Assembly: GCA_002343505.1 (NCBI GenBank)
Contig: DDQZ01000001.1
Coordinates: 1-14,524, forward strand
Length of the DNA: 14,524 bases
DNA from: Verrucomicrobiaceae bacterium UBA2429
Lineage (GTDB): Bacteria > Verrucomicrobiota > Verrucomicrobiia > Verrucomicrobiales > Verrucomicrobiaceae
Direction: 5' to 3'
The notes under the pieces are model-generated. The model was given only the letters and a program-made list of their open reading frames with translations, searched no databases and had not been told where the DNA came from. The position numbers and the translations under genes are program-made. Position 1 is the first letter of the stretch, and the number at the start of each line of letters is the position of its first letter. Positions 1 to 8,594 of this stretch are shown in pieces.

Positions 1-410
1 CACACAAGAAAAGTGCGCAGCGCAGCGCCCCGGGCCGCTGGTCAATCCTTCCCAGAAATCCCGGGGGGGGGGGGGATGCGAAGTGGAATTCATGCGGCCG
101 GAGGCGGTGGTTGAATTTTGCGGTTTATTCCTGACGGCGCTGATTTCATCCGATCTCGGCGCTTGTGGCAAGAGTGATTTTTGGGGGGATTTGGGTTGGG
201 GCCTTGCTCATGCTTCCCTCATAAGGCCAGGCGACACCCAGACGGAAATCCACATGCCGCGCCTAACTCCCGCAGCCTTCGCGCATTATCGCGGCAAATT
301 TTCCGTCATGTCACGGCGAAGCCGCAGAAGGAAAATAAGCGGTTGTCAAAGACGATGATGGGGACACTCTTGGCTCCTCGTTCTTTTTTCCGTTTCCCTC
401 CCGACACCGC
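1..410. other. Gene-poor left edge, upstream region of infA
   Basis: I see no convincing gene here. The short open frames (for example 83-358 and 181-495 on +) have no recognisable domain and a composition unlike the real genes nearby. The stretch contains an uninterrupted run of 13 G at 63-75, and a short imperfect GC-rich inverted repeat at 23-40 (CAGCG/CGCTG arms) without a T-tract. The promoter of infA should lie in the last 100-200 bases. A TTGTCA at 343-348 is the nearest thing to a -35 box, but no good -10 sits 16-18 bases later, so I do not call a promoter. Confidence 0.5.
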
Positions 411-782
411 ATGTCCCATCAACGCCCCTCCAACCAAGGCAACCGCAACCGACCTCCCGCGCGCAAGTCGAGCGGGCCGCCGCGCGGCATTGTGACATCG
501 CGCCCCGCTCCTCCACCACCTCCTCCTCCGCCGCGCCCCGCCGCGCCGAAGGAGGAGGTGGAGCTGAAGCAGAAGGAGGAGGCCATCGAGCTTGAGGGCG
601 TGATCTCCGCCGTGCTCGCCGGCACCATGTTCCGGGTGAAGCTCAAAAACGGCCACGAAGTCCTGGCCCACATCTCCGGCAAAATGCGCAAACGTTTCAT
701 CCGGCTCGTCATCGGCGACGAGGTGAAGATCGAAATGTCCCCCTACGACATGGACAAGGCGCGCATCGTTTACCGACTGTGA
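411..782 (+). CDS. infA: Translation initiation factor IF-1 with proline-rich N-terminal extension
   Basis: IF-1 binds the 30S A site during initiation, with IF-2 and IF-3. The OB-fold core spans about residues 55-123 and keeps the family hallmarks: [30 protein letters not shown], then [12 protein letters not shown] and the C-terminal KARIVYRL (read here as separate short blocks). The family is normally about 72 residues; this protein is 123. The extra 50 or so N-terminal residues are basic and proline-rich, with eight consecutive prolines at 34-41. ATG 411 is the only in-frame ATG before the core; it has no clear Shine-Dalgarno sequence. A GTG at 558 (Val50) lies directly after AAGGAGGAG, so an internal start giving a near-normal IF-1 is conceivable, though the spacing is very short. 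The next gene begins at or just after the stop codon. The family call is certain; the start is less so. Confidence 0.93.
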   Translation: MSHQRPSNQGNRNRPPARKSSGPPRGIVTSRPAPPPPPPPPRPAAPKEEVELKQKEEAIELEGVISAVLAGTMFRVKLKNGHEVLAHISGKMRKRFIRLVIGDEVKIEMSPYDMDKARIVYRL

Positions 783-787
783 CCGGC

Positions 788-1336
788 ATGGCCAGGGACA
801 TCGTGTATTTCGATCTTGAGACCCGGCGCACCGCCAATGATGTCGGCGGCTGGGGCAACAAGCACAAGATGGGCATCTCCATCGCCGTCACCTACAGCAC
901 ACGGCTCGGCCAGTACCGCATCTTCGAGGAGGAGGAAACCGCCGACCTCATCCACCAGCTCGTGCGCGCCGACCTCGTCGTCGGCTTCAACCATGTCAGC
1001 TTCGACTACGAGGTGCTCATGGGACACACCATCTTCGACTTCCGCGACCAGGTGCGCGATCTCGACCTGCTCGTGGACCTGGAGAAAAAACTCGGCCACC
1101 GCCTCAAGCTCGAGGCCGTGGCCTCCGCCAGCCTCGGCACCGGCAAGACCGCCGACGGGCTCGACGCCCTCAAGTGGTGGCGCGAGGGCAGGCTGGCCGA
1201 CATCGCCGAATACTGCGCCTACGATGTGAAGGTCACCAAATGCGTCCACGAATACGGGGCCGCCCACGGCTTTGTGAGATACCTCGACCGCAACAACCGC
1301 GAGCAAAAAGTAGCCGTGGACTGGAGTCTCGACTGA
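788..1336 (+). CDS. DEDDy-type 3'-5' exonuclease domain protein (RNase H-like, YprB-like)
   Basis: Predicted metal-dependent 3'-5' exonuclease of the RNase H-like/DnaQ superfamily, 182 residues and made of little more than the nuclease fold. Exo I is IVYFDLET with Asp9 and Glu11. Exo II is VGFNHVSFDYEVL with Asn68 and Asp73. Exo III is EYCAYDVKVT, where Tyr142-x3-Asp146 gives the DEDDy pattern. All four acidic residues are present, so it should be active. It most resembles stand-alone YprB-type nucleases; related proteins are sometimes annotated as helicases because the domain is fused to helicases elsewhere, but no helicase motif is present here. The ATG at 788 is preferred because it begins right before the first strand. 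A GTG at 779 overlapping the infA stop (GTGA) would add three residues. The coupling to infA suggests co-transcription. The substrate (DNA or RNA) cannot be told. Confidence 0.8.
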   Translation: MARDIVYFDLETRRTANDVGGWGNKHKMGISIAVTYSTRLGQYRIFEEEETADLIHQLVRADLVVGFNHVSFDYEVLMGHTIFDFRDQVRDLDLLVDLEKKLGHRLKLEAVASASLGTGKTADGLDALKWWREGRLADIAEYCAYDVKVTKCVHEYGAAHGFVRYLDRNNREQKVAVDWSLD

Positions 1337-1346
1337 GACGGGGCGC

Positions 1347-2327
1347 TCACCACTCCAGCCACACGCAACGGCGGCGGAAGTCAAAAGTCACCCTGTAGTC
1401 CTTGAGGAAAAAGCCGCCCACGCGCGGCGGGCCGGGAGAGATGTCCACCTGCGCGCCGCGCCATGTCTCCCCGAAGAGACGCGCCTCCTCCAGGCGCACC
1501 GTGCGCAGCCCCGCCTTCTCCGAGGTCACCGTGCCGCCAACTGACACCAGCACGATGCCCTCCACCGGCCGGCCCTGCTTTTCCACCCCCAGCATCTCCG
1601 CCACCTCCTGGCTGATCTCCACCCCGTTGAAGCTGCCCGTGTCCACCACCGCCTGCCAGGTCTTGCCGCCGGATGCGGCCGTGATGAAAGGCGCCCCCAG
1701 CCGCGTCTCGAAAGTGGCCCTCGCCGTATGAACTCCCCTTTGCGGCTGGTATAGCCCGCCAAAGGCAAACACGGCCTGCTGCTTCGGGTAGTCCAGCGTC
1801 ACATGGGAGCAATGCCGGGCCAGCAGATCAAAGCCGAGCAGGTTGTGCGGCTCCCCGTCCTCCTGGGGAACACGGTTCTCGTGCATCCGCACCAGGCAGG
1901 GCTGCCCCTCCAGCTTCCAGCCGCCGATCTCAAGCTGCCGCATCAGGCCGATGCGCGCCTGCTCCTGGCCGATGACCCCCTGCATGGCCACCACGCCCGC
2001 CTTTAACTCCAGGATGCGCACACCCGAACGCAGGGCCGTGGCCGCGTGCAGCATCGTGGACGCCGCACCCGTGTCCAGGATTACAGGCACCTCCATGCCA
2101 TTGACCCGCGCCGTGAACACAGGCGTGGAGTCCTCCAGCTTGAAGGGAACCACCACAGAGCCCCCGCGGGGAGCGGACCGGGTGCTCCGCGCGGCCTCAA
2201 ACTCCGCCCGCGTCATCGCCGTTTTCTCCAGCGCCCGGCTCACTCTGGCGGGCACCGGGCCATGACTGTGCGTCACCGCGCAGGCAGTCAGGAGCAGGCA
2301 GAGAAAAAGCGGGGTGAGTCGTGTCAC
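1347..2327 (-). CDS. Retropepsin-like aspartic protease, lipoprotein signal
   Basis: Predicted membrane-anchored aspartic protease of 326 residues. From GTG 2327 the protein begins with a short basic and hydrophobic segment ending in the lipobox LLTAC, lipidation Cys16, so it is probably a lipoprotein. Two retropepsin-type halves follow. The first has VPVILDTGAASTM (Asp85) and ends in LLGFDLLARHCSHVTLDY. The second has WQAVVDTGSFNGVEI (Asp229) and ends in VGGFFLKDYRVTFDF. Retroviral-type proteases carry one DTG per chain and dimerise; two DTG lobes in one chain resemble an internally duplicated, pepsin-like arrangement that could form an active site alone. An upstream TTG (2369) would add 14 residues before the signal and is less likely. 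It is divergent from the PQQ-like protein, with about 100 bases between them. The substrate is unknown. Confidence 0.8.
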   Translation of the reverse strand: MTRLTPLFLCLLLTACAVTHSHGPVPARVSRALEKTAMTRAEFEAARSTRSAPRGGSVVVPFKLEDSTPVFTARVNGMEVPVILDTGAASTMLHAATALRSGVRILELKAGVVAMQGVIGQEQARIGLMRQLEIGGWKLEGQPCLVRMHENRVPQEDGEPHNLLGFDLLARHCSHVTLDYPKQQAVFAFGGLYQPQRGVHTARATFETRLGAPFITAASGGKTWQAVVDTGSFNGVEISQEVAEMLGVEKQGRPVEGIVLVSVGGTVTSEKAGLRTVRLEEARLFGETWRGAQVDISPGPPRVGGFFLKDYRVTFDFRRRCVWLEW

Positions 2328-2429
2328 GCGAGCGCCTGTATCAAAGCCGTCCCGCTGGCGCAACGGCAAAGCAGCCCGCCCGCGCGCAAGACTCTTGCAG
2401 GCGCGGCGCGCCCAGGTAGGCTCCGCGCC

Positions 2430-3665
2430 ATGCGCATTGTCCTCACCGCTGTCCTTCTGCTTTCCAGCCTGCCTTTAGCCGCGGAAAACTGGCCGCAGTG
2501 GCGCGGCCCGCGCATGGACGGCACCTCGCATGACCAGGGTTTCCCCGTCGCCGCGGATTCCCAGAGCCTAGCCTGGAAAGTCAGTCTCCCTGGCGCGGGT
2601 CACGCCTCGCCCATCATCTGGGGGGACCGCGTCTTCACCGTCACCGCGGTGGCCGAAAGCCAGCAGCGAATGCTTCTCTGCCATGACCGCGCGGATGGCA
2701 GGCTGCTCTGGCAGTCCGTGGTGCTCACCTCTCCCATGGAGGGCAAGCACCGCCTCAACAGCCACGCCTCCAGCACGCCCGCCACCGATGGCGAGCGCGT
2801 TTACACCGCCTTTCTCGACGGCTCCGAGTCCGTGGTCAGCGCGCACGATTTCTCCGGCAAGCCCGTCTGGCAGGTCCGCCCCGGCGTCTTCGCCAGCAAG
2901 CACGGCTTCTGCTCCTCCCCCATCCTCTTTGAGGACAAAGTCATCGTGAACTGCGACCACGACGGCCCGGGCTACATCGTCGCGCTCGCCCGCGCCGACG
3001 GGCGCGAACTCTGGCGCATCCAGCGCCCCAACCAGACGCGCAGCTACTGCGTGCCCCTCATCCGCGAGATGGCCGGGCGCACCCAGATGGTTCTCAGCGG
3101 CAGCATGTGCGTCACCAGCTACGACCCGCGCACAGGCACCCTGATCTGGATGATGGACGGCCCCACCGAGCAGTTCGTCGCCTCCCTCGTCCATGATGAC
3201 AAATCCGGCCTCCTGCTCATGACTGGCGGCTTCCCCGAGCATCACATCCTGGCCATCAAGCCGGACGGCACCGGCGATGTGACCCGCAGCCACATCCAAT
3301 GGCGCACGAACAAAGGCGTCGCCTATGTGCCCTCCCCGATTTGCGAGAGCGGCTGGTTCCTCGTCGTCTCCGACTCCGGCATCGGCCACTGCTTCGACGC
3401 CGCCACCGGCGAGATCGTCTGGGAGGAAAGAATGCGCGAGCACCACGCCTCCCTCGTCAGCGCCGAGGGCCGCGTGTATTTCCTCAACGACTTCGGCACC
3501 CTGCGCGCCGTCCGCCCCGGCAAAAGCTACGAGCTGCTGGCCGAGAGCGAGGCGGGCGAGAAAGTCATGGCCTCCCCCGCCCTGAGCGAAGGCCAGATCT
3601 TCATCCGAGGTGAAAAAAACCTCATCTGCCTCGGCAAACGCCGGCAAAGCGCCGCCGCGCGGTAA
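2430..3665 (+). CDS. Secreted PQQ-binding-like beta-propeller protein
   Basis: A 411-residue exported protein with a Sec signal (residues 1-18, MRIVLTAVLL then a cut after LPLAA) followed at once by ENWPQWRGPRMDG, an opening typical of the large PQQ-like propeller families in Planctomycetota and Verrucomicrobiota. Propeller blade motifs ending in a Gly-x-x-x-Trp pattern recur: DGRLLWQ (about 89-95), SGKPVWQ (142-148), DGRELWR (190-196), TGTLIWM (235-241) and TGEIVWE (326-332). The fold is that of BamB and quinoprotein dehydrogenases. The dehydrogenase active-site residues are not evident, so cofactor binding and enzymatic activity are not implied; a scaffold role or one linked to sugar or sulfatide degradation is equally possible. 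ATG 2430 was chosen because it opens a clean signal peptide; the frame extends upstream without a sensible start. It is convergent with the MoxR gene. Confidence 0.82.
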   Translation: MRIVLTAVLLLSSLPLAAENWPQWRGPRMDGTSHDQGFPVAADSQSLAWKVSLPGAGHASPIIWGDRVFTVTAVAESQQRMLLCHDRADGRLLWQSVVLTSPMEGKHRLNSHASSTPATDGERVYTAFLDGSESVVSAHDFSGKPVWQVRPGVFASKHGFCSSPILFEDKVIVNCDHDGPGYIVALARADGRELWRIQRPNQTRSYCVPLIREMAGRTQMVLSGSMCVTSYDPRTGTLIWMMDGPTEQFVASLVHDDKSGLLLMTGGFPEHHILAIKPDGTGDVTRSHIQWRTNKGVAYVPSPICESGWFLVVSDSGIGHCFDAATGEIVWEERMREHHASLVSAEGRVYFLNDFGTLRAVRPGKSYELLAESEAGEKVMASPALSEGQIFIRGEKNLICLGKRRQSAAAR

Positions 3666-3754
3666 GTCTCATCCAACCCTCCAGTGCCTGTGCCGCCAGA
3701 AGCGATCCTCAGCTTCCGGAGTGCCATCACTTTACGCGGGGAAAGCGGCGCGCT

Positions 3755-4774
<1,020 letters not shown>

Positions 4775-4870
4775 GACGGGTTCTTATCAAACAGCGCCGG
4801 GCGTGCCAAGCTATCAACGGAGGCGCGCGGGATTCAGGAGGGCGGAGCGAGTCTGTGGCATCCAAGAAAA

Positions 4871-4900
4871 AAAGCCCCGGCAGCGGACTGCCGGGGCTTT
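4871..4900 (-). terminator. Strong bidirectional rho-independent terminator
   Basis: A perfect 13-bp inverted repeat (arm AAAGCCCCGGCAG, 4871-4883, with its complement at 4888-4900) closes a four-base loop (CGGA). On the minus strand it is followed by seven T (4873-4867). On the plus strand the stem is followed by GTTTTTTG, so it may work both ways. It begins 12 bases after the stop codon of the His-rich gene on the minus strand, marking the end of that transcript and insulating the MoxR gene downstream. Confidence 0.93.
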
Positions 4901-4912
4901 GTTTTTTGTGAA

Positions 4913-7900
4913 TCACTCCTGCGCGCCGAGGGTGACGCCGCCGGCTTCGGGGTCGAGATCGCCGACGCGGTTGCTTTGGAACCAGCCGTAGCCGCCCTGG
5001 CTGGCACCCTTCTGGATCAGGATGCCCTGGAAGACGGGCAGCGCGCGGGCTTTGTCCTCCCAATTCGGCGTGAAAGTGCCTTTGAACGCGCCGGTCGCCG
5101 GAGTGAAGCTCAGCGTGAAGCTTCGATTCGTCGGCGGCAGCTTGGCCGCGGTGTTGCCGGTGATGTTGAAGTCGGTGACGAGGACATCGGAGGCGAGCTT
5201 GCCACCCGCAAAGTGGAGCTGGCCGTTGCCAGTCGGCGAGGCGGAACCGAGGCCGAGCGTGTCCTGCACGGGGATCGTGGCGTCGTAGTGCGCGCCGACG
5301 ACGTCCACGGTGATGCCTTGCGGCCAGCCCCCGGTGTAGAGCTGGGTGGCGCGGGCGGCGGCGGTGGTGCCTGCCAGCTCGGTGACTGCGGGCCTGATCC
5401 AGACGAGGTCCTCGCCATGCACGTCGCTGTCCTCTTCATGGGTGTCGAAGGCCAGCTCGCCCGCGAAGGTTCCGCCGAGGTCTTTCGGTCCGCCGCCGGG
5501 GGTGCGCAGTTGGGCGAAGAGCGGGGCGATGATGTGGTCCTCGTCCTCATGCTCGCCTGGATCGGCGGGCAGGGGGTCGCCATGATCATCGTGATGATGC
5601 TCGACCACCAGCTCGGTGCTGGCGGTGAACTTGGTGCCGTCGGCCAGGGTCGCCACGGTGCGCAGCTTGCCATCAGAGGACAGTGTGAGATTGGCGAAGC
5701 CGTCACCCCGGGGATAATCACTCTCCGGCAGGGACTGGTCTTTCGAGGGCAGGGAGAGGGTGAAAAGGCCCGGCAGTTCCGCGGGAGCGGGGCTGGTCTT
5801 GCTGAACGCGGCGGGCAGCAGGGTGCCCGCGACGTGGATTTCCTCGTCTTCAGGATCACTGGCGATGTCGCCATGATGATGATCATCATGGTCGCCGCCG
5901 ATGTGGACGTGGAATTCACCGTCATGGAAGTCCATCGTCATGTGGCGTCCGTCGAATTCGAACTCTGGTTCGAGTTCGCCGTCATGATTGAACATCACCG
6001 CGCCGCTGGCATAAACCACCGCCACGAAAGAGCGGGTCTCGCCGCCGATGAATACCTTGCCGGAGAATGCGCCGGTGTTGGTGACGACGGTGCCGGTGAC
6101 CTGGCCGACGCTGTTGATTGTGGTGTCATCCTCCTCATGCTCGGGATGCAGCAGGCCGAGGAAGCTGGCGCGCGTGCCGAGTCCGAAGAAGGGGTTTTCC
6201 GCGAACACGGCCCGGATGCGCGGGACATTGGCGGCGGGCATGACAAAGGCGATGGTCGCGCCTTGGATATTGGCTCCCGCAGGCACACCCTCCCAGTGGC
6301 TGAAAAGATAGCCAGACTTGGCTTTGGCCGCCAGAGCGACCATCGTGCCCGGAAGCACCTGGGAGCTTTGCAGATGACTGTCACGCGGAGTCAGCGCAGT
6401 GGAGGCAGTGCGGGGAAGGGTGGCGAGCATGAGGGTGCCGGCTTCATCACCAGGATCAAGGTGGCCACTTCCGTCACCATGACCGTGGCCATCATCGCCA
6501 TCATGGGCGTGGTCGTCATCATCGTGGTGAAGCTCAAAACGCCCCACCGCCAGCAGCCAGCGGCGGCTGAAGGTGAAGCTGCGCGTGGCGGCGGTGCTGG
6601 CGTTGCCGCTCATGTCGAAGGAGGTCACTTCGAGCGTGTTCGCGCCTTCGGCAGGGATGATGTCAGCATGCCAATAGACTGCGTTCGGACGTGAATCCTC
6701 GTCCAGCTCCGCCTCGACCGGCGCGCCGCCGTTGAGCACGACCTCGACGCGCAAGATGCCGTTTTTGTCTCCCGCCGTGCCGCGCGTTTCAACCGGCGCG
6801 GTCAGGCTCAGGCTGGCGTTGGCCGCCGGCGCAGCGATGCGCACGGTGGGGTTCATGGAGTCGTTCGCGAGCACGCGCACTTCGGCGCTGGCGAGTCCGA
6901 GGCTGACATCGTTGGTGGGATTGCTCAGCGTGACGTTGAAGCGGGTGTTCGGCACATTGCCGGTGCGCGGCAGGAGGGCGATGTCCACCGTCTTACTCGT
7001 CTCTCCCTCGGCGAAGTCCACCGTGGTGGCGGGAGCGGTCAGCGCGGTGAAGTCCGTGCCGGCGACACCGGCGGCGAAGGGCGGGTTGGTCGTCTGGGCG
7101 GTGCCGTTGCTGGTATTCACAGTCACCGAGGTGGCTGTGACGGCACCGGTGCGGTTCAGCGTGACGGTGGCGAGCGTGGATCCTTGATTGTAGGTGTAAG
7201 CCGCCTGACTCAGGGCGATGCAACCGGCGGTTTCCTCCGCCACTTCGAAGTAGAAGGTGACTTCGTCCGACTCCACTTCGCCGTCGTCGTGATGCTCGCC
7301 CGAAGCTTTCAACGTCACAGCCCACAGACCGGGCTCGCTGAAGGCCACGAAAGAGTGATCGTGCGTGCCGGCTGGCATTTCGAAATGATCGTCCTCGGTG
7401 ATGCCGCCGAGCGCGGTGGACATGACGAAGTCGAAGCCGCCAAGGCCGTCAGATTGATACACGGAGAAGTGCCCGGTCCCGCTCGGCGAGCTGACGCTGA
7501 CCAGGGAGAACGTCAGATTGCTTTCCCATTCAGCGGGCTCCAGCTCCTCGGTGCCGAAGCCCAGGAAGGGCAGCTCGGCATTGGGCGCGGTGGGCAGAAT
7601 CCACACCGTGCCACCCTCGCTGACACCTGCTCCGCTGGCGATGGCCGCGGTGGCCACCTGCTGCGCCGCCTCGGAGACGACGATGACGGTTTGATCCGCT
7701 GGCGGCTCGCTGTCCGCCTCCTGGGCCGCGTCGTTCACCACCGCGTCCTCATGCAGGTGCAGATGCAACTCCAGTTCCCCGCCTTCATAAGCCAGGCCGA
7801 TGTCCCCATGGCCCGCCGTCCAGCGGAAGGGGCCGACATGGAATAGGAAGGTCACTTCCGCTGACTCCACAACGCCTTCCGTGGAATGCTCGCCTTCGGT

Positions 7901-8509
7901 TTGGATCGTGACTTCCCAGAGACCCGGCTCGCTGAAGGCGATGAAAAAGTGGTCATGCGCGCCCGGCTGAAGACTGAACTTGTCATCCTCCGTCAGCCCG
8001 CCGAGAACGGTGGAGACATGGAAGTCGAAGCCGCCGAGGCCATCGGACTGATAGACCGAGAAATGCCCGCTGCCGCTGGGTGAGTGGACATCTTTGACTT
8101 TGAAATGAATGTCGCCGGTCCAATCCGCCGGCTCCAGTTCCTCGGTGGCAACTCCGAGGAAGGGCAAGAGCGGATTTTCCGCCGTGGGCAGGATCCAGAG
8201 CGGCGCGCCCTCCGCCACGCCTGTGCCCGCGCTAATGGCTGCCGTGGCAGTCTGCCTGGCGGCGTCGGAGACGATGATGAGCGTTTCGTCCGCATGCGGC
8301 TCGGCGTCCTCGGTGAGGGCGACGCCATTCAGAACCGCACCTTCATGAAGATGGAGATGAAGCTCAAGCTCCCCGTCATGCCAGCCGACACCGATGTCAC
8401 CGTGACCGGCGGTGTAGGCGGCCAGAGCATGCGAGTGTTCTTCATCAGCGGGGAGCGCCTGCGCGGAGAGCAGCAGGCCGATGGCGGCGAGAGTGCGTGG
8501 TAATATCAT
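4913..8509 (-). CDS. His/Asp-rich secreted protein with two choice-of-anchor M-type domains
   Basis: Predicted exported metal-binding protein, 1198 residues. Layout: Sec signal 1-21 (cut near ALPA/DEEHSHA); two near-identical anchor-M-type domains at about 30-226 and 230-424, each opening TAGHGDIG with ELELHLHLHE and carrying GHFSVYQSDGLGGFDF and a HDH-x-x-x-AFSEPGLW motif; a Calx-beta-like domain at about 430-550; an Ig-like domain to about 648; a His/Asp run at 661-685; an InlB/Flg_new-like segment (GYLFSHWEG) to about 773; and a beta-rich tail with two more His/Asp clusters (about 840-880 and 970-992), ending in GAFKGTF and FQGILIQKG motifs. I count about 58 His. No LPXTG, PEP-CTERM or other C-terminal anchor is visible. 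ATG 8509 is preferred; GTG 8521 would add four residues. Two operator-like palindromes lie 24-63 bases upstream. The domain family is known from surface proteins beside actinobacterial metal ABC transporters. Metal capture is inference. Confidence 0.82.
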   Translation of the reverse strand: MILPRTLAAIGLLLSAQALPADEEHSHALAAYTAGHGDIGVGWHDGELELHLHLHEGAVLNGVALTEDAEPHADETLIIVSDAARQTATAAISAGTGVAEGAPLWILPTAENPLLPFLGVATEELEPADWTGDIHFKVKDVHSPSGSGHFSVYQSDGLGGFDFHVSTVLGGLTEDDKFSLQPGAHDHFFIAFSEPGLWEVTIQTEGEHSTEGVVESAEVTFLFHVGPFRWTAGHGDIGLAYEGGELELHLHLHEDAVVNDAAQEADSEPPADQTVIVVSEAAQQVATAAIASGAGVSEGGTVWILPTAPNAELPFLGFGTEELEPAEWESNLTFSLVSVSSPSGTGHFSVYQSDGLGGFDFVMSTALGGITEDDHFEMPAGTHDHSFVAFSEPGLWAVTLKASGEHHDDGEVESDEVTFYFEVAEETAGCIALSQAAYTYNQGSTLATVTLNRTGAVTATSVTVNTSNGTAQTTNPPFAAGVAGTDFTALTAPATTVDFAEGETSKTVDIALLPRTGNVPNTRFNVTLSNPTNDVSLGLASAEVRVLANDSMNPTVRIAAPAANASLSLTAPVETRGTAGDKNGILRVEVVLNGGAPVEAELDEDSRPNAVYWHADIIPAEGANTLEVTSFDMSGNASTAATRSFTFSRRWLLAVGRFELHHDDDDHAHDGDDGHGHGDGSGHLDPGDEAGTLMLATLPRTASTALTPRDSHLQSSQVLPGTMVALAAKAKSGYLFSHWEGVPAGANIQGATIAFVMPAANVPRIRAVFAENPFFGLGTRASFLGLLHPEHEEDDTTINSVGQVTGTVVTNTGAFSGKVFIGGETRSFVAVVYASGAVMFNHDGELEPEFEFDGRHMTMDFHDGEFHVHIGGDHDDHHHGDIASDPEDEEIHVAGTLLPAAFSKTSPAPAELPGLFTLSLPSKDQSLPESDYPRGDGFANLTLSSDGKLRTVATLADGTKFTASTELVVEHHHDDHGDPLPADPGEHEDEDHIIAPLFAQLRTPGGGPKDLGGTFAGELAFDTHEEDSDVHGEDLVWIRPAVTELAGTTAAARATQLYTGGWPQGITVDVVGAHYDATIPVQDTLGLGSASPTGNGQLHFAGGKLASDVLVTDFNITGNTAAKLPPTNRSFTLSFTPATGAFKGTFTPNWEDKARALPVFQGILIQKGASQGGYGWFQSNRVGDLDPEAGGVTLGAQE
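7241..8416 (-). repeat. Intragenic tandem duplication, two 594-bp domain repeats
   Basis: The two anchor-M-type domains of the His-rich protein are spaced exactly 198 codons apart (the HGD motif is encoded at about 8404 and again at about 7810). Similarity is visible in the DNA as well, for example the stretches encoding GHFSVYQSDGLGGFDF near 8050 and 7455. The high conservation suggests a fairly recent duplication or concerted evolution. The His of HGD, HLHLH and HDH are kept in both copies. Confidence 0.85.
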
Positions 8510-8532
8510 GGCGGGGCGCACATGAATTTAGA

Positions 8533-8547
8533 TGCAAACCTTTTGCA
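8533..8547. promoter_or_regulatory. Putative Fur-family operator, box 1
   Basis: TGCAAACCTTTTGCA is a 15-bp interrupted palindrome (TGCAA-N5-TTGCA, centre 8540), placed 24 bases upstream of the preferred ATG of the His-rich gene. Spacing and half-sites match boxes 2 and 3. The form agrees with the nickel-responsive Nur box reported for Streptomyces coelicolor (TTGCAA-N5-TTGCAA, from memory) and with the general inverted-repeat design of Zur/Fur sites. The binding protein is not known. Confidence 0.65.
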
Positions 8548-8557
8548 ACAACTAAAA

Positions 8558-8572
8558 CGCAAATATTTTGCG
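8558..8572. promoter_or_regulatory. Putative Fur-family operator, box 2 (core of a long palindrome)
   Basis: CGCAAATATTTTGCG (centre 8565) is the second copy, 25 bp centre-to-centre from box 1, between the stop of the second anchor-M gene and the His-rich gene. It is the core of a longer perfect inverted repeat with 13-bp arms (8551-8563, ACTAAAACGCAAA, and 8567-8579) around TAT. The outer base of each half-site is C/G instead of T/A, so symmetry is kept by paired changes. There is no T-tract after it, so it is unlikely to be an intrinsic terminator. Confidence 0.65.
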
Positions 8573-8594
8573 TTTTAGTCCCGCCCGCCCGGGG

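Noticed and set aside
2568..3647. 359-residue minus-strand frame opposite the PQQ-like gene
   Set aside because: Shadow frame: Ala/Gly/Asp-rich, no motif, while the plus strand has a signal peptide and propeller repeats.
3699..3716. Hairpin between the convergent PQQ-like and MoxR genes
   Set aside because: Only a five-base stem (GAAGC/GCTTC) with an eight-base loop and no T-tract.
8551..8579. Intrinsic terminator for the second anchor-M gene
   Set aside because: The stem is AT-rich and no T-run follows on the minus strand; it fits an extended operator better.
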